DNA of 32,452 nucleotides from Phycisphaerae bacterium. GTDB taxonomy: Bacteria; Planctomycetota; Phycisphaerae; UBA1845. Below the pieces are notes generated by a model. That model was not told where the DNA came from and made no database searches. It saw only the letters and a program-made list of their open reading frames with translations. Shown here piece after piece: positions 1 to 7,534 of the stretch. Where the stretch lies: NCBI GenBank assembly GCA_029260135.1, contig JAJDDV010000131.1:1-32452 (forward strand), given 5' to 3'. Both the position numbers and the translations under genes were made by a program. Within the stretch, counting starts at the first letter, position 1. Each line of letters opens with the position of its first letter.

Positions 1-5
1 CATGC

Positions 6-29
6 CCAAGCCGAAGGCGCGGGCATGCG
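6..29 (+). repeat. 24-bp direct repeat, copy 1
   Basis: The 24 bases here recur exactly at 185-208. Both copies lie in the spacer before the XRE/S24 repressor and are flanked by other short palindromic modules. This looks like the dispersed GC-rich repeats common in planctomycete intergenic regions; the family name is unknown to me. Confidence 0.7.
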
Positions 30-118
30 ACGACCCCCGCCCTCCCACCGGGAGGGGTCGGGGAGGGCCAACCTCTTCTTCCGATTCGCCGCCGGGTGCC
101 GCGCCCTCGGCCGAGTGG

Positions 119-142
119 CACGGGCAAATTTGTTTGCCCGTG
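119..142. repeat. perfect inverted repeat (10-bp arms)
   Basis: The arms CACGGGCAAA (119-128) and TTTGCCCGTG (133-142) are perfect complements around a 4-base loop. No U-run follows, so it is listed as a repeat element rather than a terminator. Confidence 0.7.
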
Positions 143-184
143 TTGCGGGTACCGGACTGCCACTGGCGGCTTGACCGCCGGGTG

Positions 185-208
185 CCAAGCCGAAGGCGCG
201 GGCATGCG
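185..208 (+). repeat. 24-bp direct repeat, copy 2
   Basis: Exact second copy of the 24 bases at 6-29. It is followed directly by the GTGGCACCGGT-type palindromic module at 210-235. Confidence 0.7.
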
Positions 209-209
209 G

Positions 210-235
210 TGTGGCACCGGTATTCAACCGGTGAA
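210..235. repeat. TGTGGCACCGGT palindromic module, copy 1
   Basis: ACCGGT occurs twice (216-221 and 227-232), making a hairpin-capable unit. A diverged copy lies at 1121-1146, and the core GTGGCACCGGT appears once more near 17747-17757. All three copies are between genes. Confidence 0.6.
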
Positions 236-351
236 GCACCGTCCGCACAGCGCACCTCGAGGCACCATGACCCGCTTTCCCTCCTCCCCCTCCAGGCCCT
301 ACCCCCGGGCGACGAGCAGCCACGATCCAAGAGCGGCCACACCGCGACATA

Positions 352-380
352 TTGCCAACCTATTGGTCTTGGCGTATAAT
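352..380 (+). promoter_or_regulatory. promoter of XRE/S24 repressor
   Basis: TTGCCA (-35, 352-357) and TATAAT (-10, 375-380) are separated by exactly 17 bases. Transcription would start near 387, inside the first codons of the gene, where an in-frame GTG lies. The mRNA is therefore probably leaderless or nearly so. Confidence 0.7.
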
Positions 381-1052
381 ATGGATGTGACCAACGACGA
401 CAAATCCACGATCGATGCCCGCGCCAACGAGTCGATCGGCGCGAGAATCAGCCGCAGGCGACGGGAACTTGGCCTCAAACAGATCGATCTGGCCGCAGCC
501 GCAGGGGTGAATCAAGGATACCTCTCCGCCATCGAGCACGACAAAGCCAGCCCGCGCCCCCGCACCATCGATGCACTGGCCGTGGCACTCAACCTCCCTC
601 AAGGTGTACTGATCGGCGGCGGCGACGACCACGACACACCCCAGCCACTCGAAACCAGTGAACTGCCGCTACTCGGCTCGATCCCGGCCGGCTCCCCGTG
701 CGAATCGCAGGAGCAACTCGAGATGTTCCCCGTCCTTCGCCACCAGTGGTCGCCCGACTACTACTGCCTTCGCCTCTCGTATGACAGCATGGAACCGACA
801 CTCAAACCCGGCGACATCGTCCTGGTCCACTTCCGCCCGGACGTCGAACCCGAACACGTCCAAGGCCGCGTCTGCGCCTGCCTCATCGACGGAGAACCGA
901 CCCTCAAACGAATAAGCGTCGAATGGCGAAACGGCGACCGCATGGTCCTCCTCCGCGGCGACAACCCCCGCATCGCCCCACTCCTCATCGACCGCTCCCG
1001 CGACTTCTCCATCCAAGGCATCGTCCTCCGGCTGGTATCGCGAGAGCTGTAG
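381..1052 (+). CDS. XRE-family / S24 (LexA-like) repressor
   Basis: Transcriptional regulator of the phage-CI/LexA type, 223 residues from the ATG at 381. Residues about 19-75 form a Cro/CI helix-turn-helix (GLKQIDLAAAAGVNQGYLS core). Residues 95-223 are a peptidase S24 domain. A likely self-cleavage Ala-Gly bond is at A103-G104, the nucleophile Ser is S136 in the DSMEPTLKPGD motif, and the general-base Lys is K176 in PTLKRI. Such proteins repress targets until RecA-like stimulation triggers self-cleavage. The start is chosen because a clear promoter ends at 380; GTG at 387 is an alternative leaderless start. The frame upstream to 96 is repeat sequence. No prophage genes are nearby, so this is probably a chromosomal stress regulator; targets are unknown. 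Confidence 0.88.
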   Translation: MDVTNDDKSTIDARANESIGARISRRRRELGLKQIDLAAAAGVNQGYLSAIEHDKASPRPRTIDALAVALNLPQGVLIGGGDDHDTPQPLETSELPLLGSIPAGSPCESQEQLEMFPVLRHQWSPDYYCLRLSYDSMEPTLKPGDIVLVHFRPDVEPEHVQGRVCACLIDGEPTLKRISVEWRNGDRMVLLRGDNPRIAPLLIDRSRDFSIQGIVLRLVSREL

Positions 1053-1120
1053 TCTTACGCCTTGAGGACCTCGCACCCAAGGCACAAGCGCTCCATTGCA
1101 GCACCGGGGCCTATCCCACA

Positions 1121-1146
1121 TGTGGCACCGGTTTTCAGCCGGTGGA
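1121..1146. repeat. TGTGGCACCGGT palindromic module, copy 2
   Basis: Matches 210-235 with a few substitutions and keeps the ACCGGT/GCCGGT hairpin arms. It lies just upstream of the truncated dockerin-gene copy that begins at 1194. Confidence 0.6.
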
Positions 1147-1193
1147 GCCGATTCGTTGCGTCCCACGCAGTTCGTAGACCCGGCGATCTCTTA

Positions 1194-1490
1194 TCTGTGA
1201 GCACACCAACAACAGTAATTCCTGCAACGACGGGGTACACTGCAACGGTGCGGACACTTGCTCCGGCGGAAGCTGTCTGGTGCATGCTGGCGATCCCTGC
1301 GCACCGACGCGGATTTGCTGCGAGAGCACCAACACATGACCGCCGCGACATCAACGGCGACCACCGCATCCTCGGCGCCGACGCGAGCCTGGTAAACGCC
1401 CACATCGCGTCGTCTAACGTCCCCAAGCCCAGCGGGCATTGAGGGTGTTTCACAGGCGAAGAGACCCAAATCAGCAATGCGGCATGTGCC
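1194..1490 (+). pseudogene. internally deleted copy of dockerin gene
   Basis: Bases 1194-1338 match 3186-3330 with three differences. Bases 1339 to about 1490 then match 3951 to about 4102, well conserved up to the stop codon and weaker after it. The copy therefore lacks the 620 bases between 3331 and 3950 of the gene downstream. ATG occurs at both ends of the missing segment (3328-3330 and 3948-3950), so the junction has 3-base microhomology. The junction is out of frame: the Cys-rich part stops at a TGA just after the ACATG, while the dockerin part (DINGDHRILGADASLVNAHI) is open in another frame. No start codon or ribosome site belongs to the original frame, so this is a dead fragment. Confidence 0.85.
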
Positions 1491-1623
1491 GGCGGGGGTC
1501 GAACGTGTCTCCGAGGGACCCGCGTGCCCCGGTTGCATCGTCGGGCGGGTCCCCTACACTACCGGATCGCTGAATGCGGGCCCGGCGGTCCGACGGGTAC
1601 CGGACGGCCGGGGTCGGCGGGGT

Positions 1624-1791
1624 ATGGCCCAGATGAACGACGAGCTGTTGGCGATCCTGCAATGCCCGGTGGCTCACGCGCCGGTGGTGCGGAGCGGTGA
1701 CTGGATCTACTCAACCCATCCGAAGACCCGGCGGAAGTACCCGATTCAGGACGGCATCCCGATCCTGTTGATCGCCAGCTCTTCGGGATGA
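1624..1791 (+). CDS. Trm112-like small protein
   Basis: A 55-residue protein of the Trm112/YcaR (UPF0434) family. It shows the family's LLAILQCPVAHAPVV opening and the closing KYPIQDGIPILL motif. Bacterial members are small zinc-ribbon-like proteins; in eukaryotes and archaea Trm112 activates methyltransferases, while the bacterial role is poorly defined. Here the usual CPxC is CPVA, so the first zinc knuckle has lost its second cysteine. ATG 1624 is chosen (G-rich stretch just upstream); ATG 1633 (MNDELLAIL) is equally possible. The gene stands alone between the dockerin fragment and the PEP-CTERM gene. Confidence 0.75.
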   Translation: MAQMNDELLAILQCPVAHAPVVRSGDWIYSTHPKTRRKYPIQDGIPILLIASSSG

Positions 1792-1845
1792 TTCCGAAGC
1801 TGGCGACATTGTGCGCGACAAGTCACCAAACAGGAGTGCAGAGCG

Positions 1846-2862
1846 ATGAGACGGATTTCACACATTACGATGGTGGCGGTTTTGGCTTCTTGCGGGGTAG
1901 CCCAAGCGGGGCCGGTCCTACTGGCGACAATCGCCAACACCTGGCATAGCGGCGAACCTGGGACCGTAACCGAATACTTGGCCGGCGATCGCATGCTCTA
2001 TGTCACAGTCGGAGAGGCGCGTTCAGGCGATCTGTTCGAGGACACACGTGTACTCATCCGCCGAGATGGTCCCCCCGTTACGCTTAGCGAAAGTGCTACG
2101 GTAGCGACCGACCCGGATTTCGCCATCATCGCGGAATTGCTGACAGACGGCGTCTCTCTGGGCCGCCCGGATGGAACCGGTCTTCAAGAGATTAGCGTGT
2201 TGGGCATGATTGGCGGCGAGGAGCTGATCGACGTTCACGTACCGCGTTTTTCTGATTTCGATCTCTTCGGATATCAGATCGAGCGGATTGACCGGGAAGT
2301 CAGGTTCTCGCTCGCGAGTCCGTTTGGGGACCCCAGCGCGCCGGGTACGGAGTTTCGCATCGGAGGCGCGTACGAGATTTGGGGATCCGTCGTACCCGAA
2401 CCAGCCACTTTCGCCCTACTACTTGTCGGCTCAGCTGTGCTCTTTCGGCGGCGCCGTACGAAAGGGCGCAACTCGATCGATGAAGTAGATCCGACTCGTT
2501 CCGGTCGTCATACACGCTCGCCGGCGCAACTACGAATCCTGGTAACGGGAGTTGCACTGGTATACCTGACCGGGGCCGTGAGGGCTGATTTTGCAGCGAA
2601 GAATCGACCCAACTGGAGTCTGTGGCGGACAGGAACACAATGTCCCACCGCGTGCCCGCCTTATGAGTCGAACACGGCCGCTGATCTGTTTGTCTTAGGA
2701 CTGACAGAAGCTTCCGGCAACGTCACGATTGTGGTGCAGCCTTTTGCAGACGTCTCGGACAATGTCGACAGTGGTAACGGGGTTTGGATACTACGATGTC
2801 TACATCGGTGGAACACGCATGACTTCCTCTGTATCCGGGCACGTCTCAGGTGCGCCGTCTGA
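1846..2862 (+). CDS. PEP-CTERM protein, fused to neighbour remnant
   Basis: Secreted protein with an N-terminal signal peptide (about residues 1-21, ending AQAG) and a ribosome site AGGAG at 1832-1836. Residues 22-180 are an unassigned, probably beta-rich exported domain. A canonical PEP-CTERM sorting signal follows: VPEPAT (PEP at 184-186), a hydrophobic helix, then RRRR. Exosortase would cut near PEP and anchor or release the protein. A normal PEP-CTERM protein ends a few residues after the Arg cluster. Here the frame continues for about 130 residues through a second signal-peptide-like stretch (LRILVTGVALVYLTGAVRA) into the start of the dockerin-type gene, then runs off frame after a GGGG run at 2779-2782. 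The part beyond about 2484 most likely belongs to the next gene, whose start codon has been lost. Confidence 0.72.
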   Translation: MRRISHITMVAVLASCGVAQAGPVLLATIANTWHSGEPGTVTEYLAGDRMLYVTVGEARSGDLFEDTRVLIRRDGPPVTLSESATVATDPDFAIIAELLTDGVSLGRPDGTGLQEISVLGMIGGEELIDVHVPRFSDFDLFGYQIERIDREVRFSLASPFGDPSAPGTEFRIGGAYEIWGSVVPEPATFALLLVGSAVLFRRRRTKGRNSIDEVDPTRSGRHTRSPAQLRILVTGVALVYLTGAVRADFAAKNRPNWSLWRTGTQCPTACPPYESNTAADLFVLGLTEASGNVTIVVQPFADVSDNVDSGNGVWILRCLHRWNTHDFLCIRARLRCAV

Positions 2863-4054
2863 CGGGAGATTTCGTAGGACCACAGGATCGCGCCCAAGTA
2901 TCTGCTGTACCCACACCGGAAATAGAGCTACGATCATCGTTGCGGATTGGTTTTTCAACAGCAAGCTCGGGGCTGCTGGCGCGGCCAGCGATGAATTGTT
3001 CGTTCAATTTCACATTCCGTCTGGCTCGAACGTTCCCTGTGCCGCCGTGGCCAACGGCTGCGCGAACATGGACGACGGTACGCATCGGGTTGAGATTACC
3101 TGGACGCCCGCGCAGTCGTGCACTCCACCCGACTGCAGCGACGGCAACCCCTGCACAGACGATTCGTGCAATGGGGCAACGGGTGTCTGTGAGCACACCA
3201 ACAACAGTAATTCCTGCAACGACGGGCTATACTGCAACGGTGCGGACACTTGCTCCGGCGGAAGCTGTCTGGTGCATGCTGGCGATCCCTGCGCACCGAC
3301 GCGGATTTGCTGCGAGGGCACCAACACATGCGCGGACGAGTGTTGCGACGATCCGACTTGCGACGACGCCGACCCCTGCACGGGCGTCGGAACCTGCGTC
3401 GCCGGGCTCTGCCACCCCACGTTCACGGCGGACTGCAACACGAACAGTCAGGAAGACTGGTGCGATATCACCGAGGGAACAAGCGACGACTGCAACGCCA
3501 ACGTCATCCCGGACGAGTGCGAGGTAGGTCCAGTGCCTGCCGAACTGCAACTGGACAACTCCGAGCCGAAGCATGACGAGAGCCTCTGGCGAACCGAGAA
3601 GAACTTCGCACTTCTCAAGTTTGCCTGCGCCGTTACCGCGCCGCCGGCGGGAGCTGTGGAAGTCAGGGAGTTGCTCCCGGACGGGGCGTTTGGCTCTGAC
3701 CTGGCGGGTTCGTTCTCGTTTACCATCGACGACCCCGGCACCGGCGACCGGACGCTCAGGGTCACCGAAACAACAGCGGTGCTGAACCATCGTACCTGGT
3801 ATGGGATTCTCAGCGCGGGGTGGAGCGGCGTGGCCCCGTTCGAGATTCACTATGTCGTGCAGGTCGGGGACGCCAACAACGACGGGCGAGTTCTTGGTGC
3901 CGATTTCAGTCTGGTCAACGCGGGTATCGCTTGCTTCAACTGCCCGGATGACCGGCGGGACATCAACGGCGACCACCGCATCCTCGGCGCCGACGCGAGC
4001 CTGGTAAACGCCCACATCGCATCGTTTAACGTCCCCAAGCCCAGCGGGCACTGA
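2485..4054 (+). pseudogene. dockerin-type secreted protein, frameshifted
   Basis: The reading frame from about 2485 gives a signal-peptide-like stretch and the mature start of a secreted protein. It shifts at the GGGG run 2779-2782: removing one G joins SGNG to FGYYDVYIGG and continues to the stop at 4054. The downstream part has a Cys-rich region (about 3115-3420), DCNxNxxPDEC-type repeats near 3433-3525, a further domain, and a type I dockerin-like pair of calcium loops at about 3868-4020 (GDANNDGRVLGADFSLVNA, DINGDHRILGADASLVNA), ending in PSGH. Such proteins are exported; dockerins bind cohesins in cellulosomes, but their partners in planctomycetes are mostly unknown. No ATG, GTG or TTG suits the signal peptide in frame. 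Either the gene is truly broken or there is a one-base assembly error; 2729-4054 alone is a 441-codon open frame. Confidence 0.65.
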
Positions 4055-4461
4055 GGCTGTTTCCCGGGCGCAAAGGCCCAAGACAGCCTTGCGGCGTGTG
4101 CGAGCCCGGTCCGAACGCGCATCGGCAGGTGCGTGACACTCCCTGCGAGCGCCGTACGTCTGATCCGAGCCGCAACCGGGAGCGGAGCAGTCGCAGGCAC
4201 CTTTTGGGTGTTTCCGCTCTGGGTCGGCGACTCTGCGGCGTGGAACGTGGTCCGCCGATTCGGTCACGGACCCAATCCCCCCCAGGCAATCTACACAGGA
4301 TTCGTATCTACCTCGCGTGATCAGCCGACTGACGCAACGGTTCGACGCGGATACCAAGCTGGTGCCATCGTGGATGGCTGGTGGACGTGACGCTGGCACG
4401 GCCGAACCGCCACCCCGCTGCCGACTGACAGCGATCGCCACAAAAAGAACCAAAAGAAGTA
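4055..4461. other. spacer without recognised gene
   Basis: The first 50 bases resemble the 3' flank of the decayed copy (about 1442-1490), showing that the duplication extended past the stop codon. The rest has an 85-codon open frame (4133-4390) with no ribosome site and no recognisable family. I see no further structure before the promoter at 4462. Confidence 0.5.
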
Positions 4462-4490
4462 TTGACAGGCAATAAAGCATGGTTTATAGT
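4462..4490 (+). promoter_or_regulatory. near-consensus sigma-70 promoter
   Basis: A perfect TTGACA (4462-4467) and TATAGT (4485-4490) are separated by 17 bases within an AT-rich patch that stands out from the GC-rich surroundings. The start point would be near 4497, giving a leader of about 75 bases for the ABC/acetyltransferase gene. Confidence 0.75.
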
Positions 4491-4570
4491 TAGGGTGTTG
4501 TTTGGGTCTCAGGCTCGTGCCAGACCCCGACGAAGCGGGGTGAGCGGCGTTGGCCTTGGGGAGATCGAGG

Positions 4571-6049
4571 GTGTTGAAAACGGGGAACGGGGCGGCAAAG
4601 CGGTGCGGGGAGCATGATCCGGGGGATCGTCGGGCGGGCAGCCTGCGACAGGTCGACCTCCACTGCGCCCGGCCCGGTGCCGTCGGCCGGCCGTCGCGAC
4701 GCACCGCCGCCGTCGGGCTCCAGTTCGGCCTGCCCCTCTTCGCCGCCAAGACGACCATCATCGAATCCGCCCAGGTCGCGGTCGGTCCCGGCCGCATCGT
4801 CCTTCTCACCGGACCCTCCGGCGGCGGCAAGACCAGCGCACTCGCCCAGATCGAGCGAGACTTCGCCGGCGGCTGCAACGTACAGCGCGTGGCCTTCCAC
4901 GGCGAAGCCGCCATCGTCGACCGCATCGCACCCTGGCAGGCGCTCCCCGACGTACTGGGCCTGATGTGTGCCTGCGGCCTCGGCGAGGCGCGCCTCTGGG
5001 TGCGCCCCTTCACCGCCCTATCCGACGGCGAAAAGTTCCGCGCCCGTCTCGCGCGAGCCGTCGCACTCCACGCACGCAACGGTGCAGCCGCCCCCCTACT
5101 CTGCGATGAGTTCTGCTCGATGCTCCATCGCCGCGTCGCCCGCGCCGTCAGCTTCGGCCTGCGTAAGCTCGTCGACCGGCATCGGCTGTCGATCGTCGTC
5201 GCGTGCTGCCAGGACGATATTCTCGCCGATCTCCAGCCCGACACGTTGGTGAAGCTTCCGGGTCAGGGACGCTGCGAAATCGAGGACCGCAAGGTTCGAC
5301 CCGGCAAACCGTTCAGCGGCCGCCGGCGCTTGGTCATCGGCCCCGGCGGAAAACGCGACTATGGCGCATTTGCCGCAATGCACTATCGCGCCGGAGACGA
5401 GCTCGGTTTCGTCGACAAGGTCTTTGTGTTGCGCGACGGCGCCGGTGGCGATCCGCTCGGCATCGTGGTCTACGCGCACGCACCGCTGGAACTCCAATTG
5501 CGAAACGAAGCCACCCATGGCTATTTCTCGCGCCATGCGGCACGGGTCAATCGCTCGCTTCGAATTCTCCGCCGGCTGGTCATCCACCCGGACGTGCGCG
5601 GGTGCGGCCTTGGCCACTACCTCGTGAGAGAGACACTGCCACAGGTTGGCACTCAGTATGTCGAATGTCTTGCCGGGATGGGCGAGTTCAACCCGGTCTT
5701 TGAAAAGGCCGGCATGAAACGCATCGGCCAGTACGAGATGCGACCGAGCTGCCGAGAAGCGATCGACACGCTTCGCGACATGGACGTCGACCCCGCCGGT
5801 CGAGAATTCGTCCTACAGGTCGGTCGCCGGCCACGCGTTCGGCGCGTCGTCACGCAGGTCGTTCGTGACTGGTACGCATCCACGACCGCCGGAGCGCAGA
5901 GTCGTGTCGATCGCCAATCTCCGCAACTTCTCGCGCAAACATTCCGCGGCCTGATCGGCTCGCGACCCGTGTATTACCTCTGGAAACGCCCCACCGCGAG
6001 TCGAAGTCGCGGAACGAAAACGAGACATGCACGAAGCCGCAATCGTTGA
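4571..6049 (+). CDS. ABC-type ATPase fused to GNAT acetyltransferase
   Basis: A two-domain protein of about 492 residues of the COG2401 type (ABC ATPase fused to a predicted acetyltransferase). The ATPase half has Walker A GPSGGGKT (residues 81-88), an ABC signature LSDGE (150-154) and a Walker B ending LLCDE (D179, E180). The C-terminal half (about 260-440) is a GNAT fold with an acetyl-CoA loop at RGCGLG (about 343-348). There are no membrane segments, so it is a cytosolic enzyme and not a transporter. Family function is unknown; the fusion suggests ATP-driven acetylation of a nucleic acid or large substrate, which is inference. GTG 4571 is chosen for the GGGGAG at 4558-4563; TTG 4550 would add seven residues. 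The last 30 residues are basic. Confidence 0.78.
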   Translation: MLKTGNGAAKRCGEHDPGDRRAGSLRQVDLHCARPGAVGRPSRRTAAVGLQFGLPLFAAKTTIIESAQVAVGPGRIVLLTGPSGGGKTSALAQIERDFAGGCNVQRVAFHGEAAIVDRIAPWQALPDVLGLMCACGLGEARLWVRPFTALSDGEKFRARLARAVALHARNGAAAPLLCDEFCSMLHRRVARAVSFGLRKLVDRHRLSIVVACCQDDILADLQPDTLVKLPGQGRCEIEDRKVRPGKPFSGRRRLVIGPGGKRDYGAFAAMHYRAGDELGFVDKVFVLRDGAGGDPLGIVVYAHAPLELQLRNEATHGYFSRHAARVNRSLRILRRLVIHPDVRGCGLGHYLVRETLPQVGTQYVECLAGMGEFNPVFEKAGMKRIGQYEMRPSCREAIDTLRDMDVDPAGREFVLQVGRRPRVRRVVTQVVRDWYASTTAGAQSRVDRQSPQLLAQTFRGLIGSRPVYYLWKRPTASRSRGTKTRHARSRNR

Positions 6050-6083
6050 GAGACTTCTTCCCTACCTTCCTCCTTCCCACATG

Positions 6084-6125
6084 CGCCCGCCGAGGGTTCG
6101 CCGCCCGGCGGATCTTCGGCGGGCG
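6084..6125. terminator. hairpin between convergent genes
   Basis: The 10-base arms CGCCCGCCGA (6084-6093) and TCGGCGGGCG (6116-6125) are perfect complements. A second small stem (6100-6104 with 6107-6111) lies in the loop. It sits between two genes that converge, so it may end transcription from both sides, though neither side has a long U-run. Confidence 0.5.
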
Positions 6126-6200
6126 TCCCTCCTCCTGGTAGCCCGGTGGATGCCAAGTAGGTCACAGCGATGTCAGCGTTGGATCGACGGAGGCGCCGAT

Positions 6201-7421
6201 TCAGTTGTCACTCAAGGCTTGAAGCCCGGCGGAGGCCCAGGCGGAAAGCGGATCGAGCGTCAGCGCCTGGTGGAATTGATTCCATGCTTCGTCGGTGCGG
6301 CGCTGTGCCCGATAGACCTCCGCGAGGAGGCATCGGGCTTCCACGTCGTTGGGAGCCACGTTGAGGATGCCTTCTAAATCGGATGCGGCGGCCGTGAGGT
6401 CACCGCGTTTCCATCGTACGGTCGCACGGATGAGGCGCAGGTCGGGGTGGCCAGGCACCTTCTGCTCGGCCAGAGCCACCGCGCGAAGTGCGGTCATCCA
6501 GTCGTTTGCGGCGATGGCGGCTTTGGCAAGTAGCATCTGCGCGGAGCCGTCGCCGGGGTTCGCGCGGGTGTAATCGATCAGCACAGCCTTGGCCGACAGG
6601 GGATCACTCAGACGGAGGTAGCACGTGGCGACATCGCGTCGGATCGAGCCGCCAGTGCTCGCATCCGTGAGCTGATCGGCAAGCGGCCTGAGCAGTACCA
6701 GCGCCTCGTCACATCGCCCCACTCGTACGAGCATGCGGCCGAGTTCTTCTGAAACCAGTGAGTTTTCTCCATCCGCGGAGAGCGCCAGGCGGTATTGACC
6801 GAGCGCGGTCTCGATATCGCCGATCATGGCGGCGATGTGGCCACTCAATGCCTCGACGCGACCGTCTTGTGTCGAGGGTATCCGGCTGTCCATCAACAGG
6901 TTGAGCGCTTCGAGGGGTCTTTCCAGAGCGACGAGACATTCGGCGTAAGCGACGAGGTAATCGGTGTTTGTGGGGCTGAGGCGATGGGCGTTGGCGTAAT
7001 ACTTGGCAGCGTCTTCGAGTTGGTTTCGTTGTTCGAGGATGACGGCGTGCGTGTAGTCGAGATCGGCCGACTCGAGCCCGGCGCCGCGTGCGGCGTCGAC
7101 GGCGGCAGCGGCGGCCGCGGTTTCACCGAGTTCGAGATGGGCGCGTGCAAGGAGGACATAAGAATCCGAAGCTGCGGCGTCGAGCGCCAGTGATTCGGTC
7201 AGCGTCTTGATCGCGTCCTGGAACAAGCCGGCTTCATATTGTTGATCGGCGAGCTGGACCTTGACACGAGCGCGAATGTGGTTCCATCGCTGCGGTCCCC
7301 TATCCTCGGGCTCGGCGCGTCGTGCGTCGTGACAACCGGCGAGGAGTGTAAGTCCCAAGATGGCGCATCGAAGGACTGCCGGTCGGATGCTGAGTTCGCT
7401 CTTGGTCATCGGGTTCTTCAT
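6201..7421 (-). CDS. TPR-repeat lipoprotein
   Basis: A 406-residue lipoprotein built of tetratricopeptide repeats. The start at 7421 gives a short basic N-terminus, a hydrophobic segment and the lipobox LLAGC with the lipidated Cys at residue 30. An earlier in-frame start at 7517 would place 32 unlikely residues ahead of it. From about residue 55 to the end there are roughly nine to ten TPR-like helix pairs, for example DAAKYYANAHRLSPTN and DEAWNQFHQALTLDP. TPR lipoproteins often serve as pilotins or assembly factors (PilF/PilW type) for secretins. The secretin gene lies 113 bases upstream in the same direction, which supports that role, though the repeat number exceeds that of a typical PilF. 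Confidence 0.8.
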   Translation of the reverse strand: MKNPMTKSELSIRPAVLRCAILGLTLLAGCHDARRAEPEDRGPQRWNHIRARVKVQLADQQYEAGLFQDAIKTLTESLALDAAASDSYVLLARAHLELGETAAAAAAVDAARGAGLESADLDYTHAVILEQRNQLEDAAKYYANAHRLSPTNTDYLVAYAECLVALERPLEALNLLMDSRIPSTQDGRVEALSGHIAAMIGDIETALGQYRLALSADGENSLVSEELGRMLVRVGRCDEALVLLRPLADQLTDASTGGSIRRDVATCYLRLSDPLSAKAVLIDYTRANPGDGSAQMLLAKAAIAANDWMTALRAVALAEQKVPGHPDLRLIRATVRWKRGDLTAAASDLEGILNVAPNDVEARCLLAEVYRAQRRTDEAWNQFHQALTLDPLSAWASAGLQALSDN

Positions 7422-7500
7422 CGTATTGTTTCCCGCCGTGGCCGAGCTGGCGCTTTTCTCGGCCCTCGGCCTTAGCAGGATCGCGCGGGCTCCCGACAGG

Positions 7501-7515
7501 TCGGGATTTCCTTCC
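7501..7515. repeat. 15-bp dispersed repeat, copy 1
   Basis: TCGGGATTTCCTTCC is identical at 12353-12367, and a small CCCGAC/GTCGGG hairpin lies just before it. Both copies are between genes. Confidence 0.5.
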
Positions 7516-7534
7516 ACCTGCGGCTCGTGGCTGC

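Larger units (their letters stand above)
1..351. other. repeat-rich spacer at left edge
   Basis: No convincing gene is seen here, although open frames run through it. The stretch is a mosaic of short GC-rich repeats and hairpins: a 24-base direct repeat (6-29 and 185-208), a perfect 10-bp stem at 119-142, a 5-bp stem at 165-179, and a copy of a module seen again at 1121-1146. The frame of the downstream repressor stays open to position 96, but the translated extension is low-complexity repeat sequence and lies upstream of that gene's promoter. Confidence 0.6.
1053..1623. other. spacer with decayed dockerin-gene copy
   Basis: There is no intact gene in this 570-base stretch. It holds one palindromic module (1121-1146) and the internally deleted dockerin-gene copy (1194-1490). 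The rest up to the Trm112-like gene shows nothing recognisable. Confidence 0.6.

Noticed and set aside
96..380. N-terminal extension of the XRE/S24 repressor
   Set aside because: The frame is open, but it lies upstream of a clear promoter at 352-380, covers repeat modules, and gives low-complexity sequence unlike the family.
381..1052. Prophage repressor marking an integrated phage
   Set aside because: No integrase, structural or lysis genes and no attachment repeats were found around it.
4133..4390. 85-codon plus-strand frame in the spacer
   Set aside because: GTG start without a ribosome site, no recognised family; could be real but cannot be supported.
3227..4480. Minus-strand frame of 417 codons opposite the dockerin gene
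   Set aside because: It is antisense to repeat-rich coding sequence, has no recognisable domain, and crosses the spacer to 4480.
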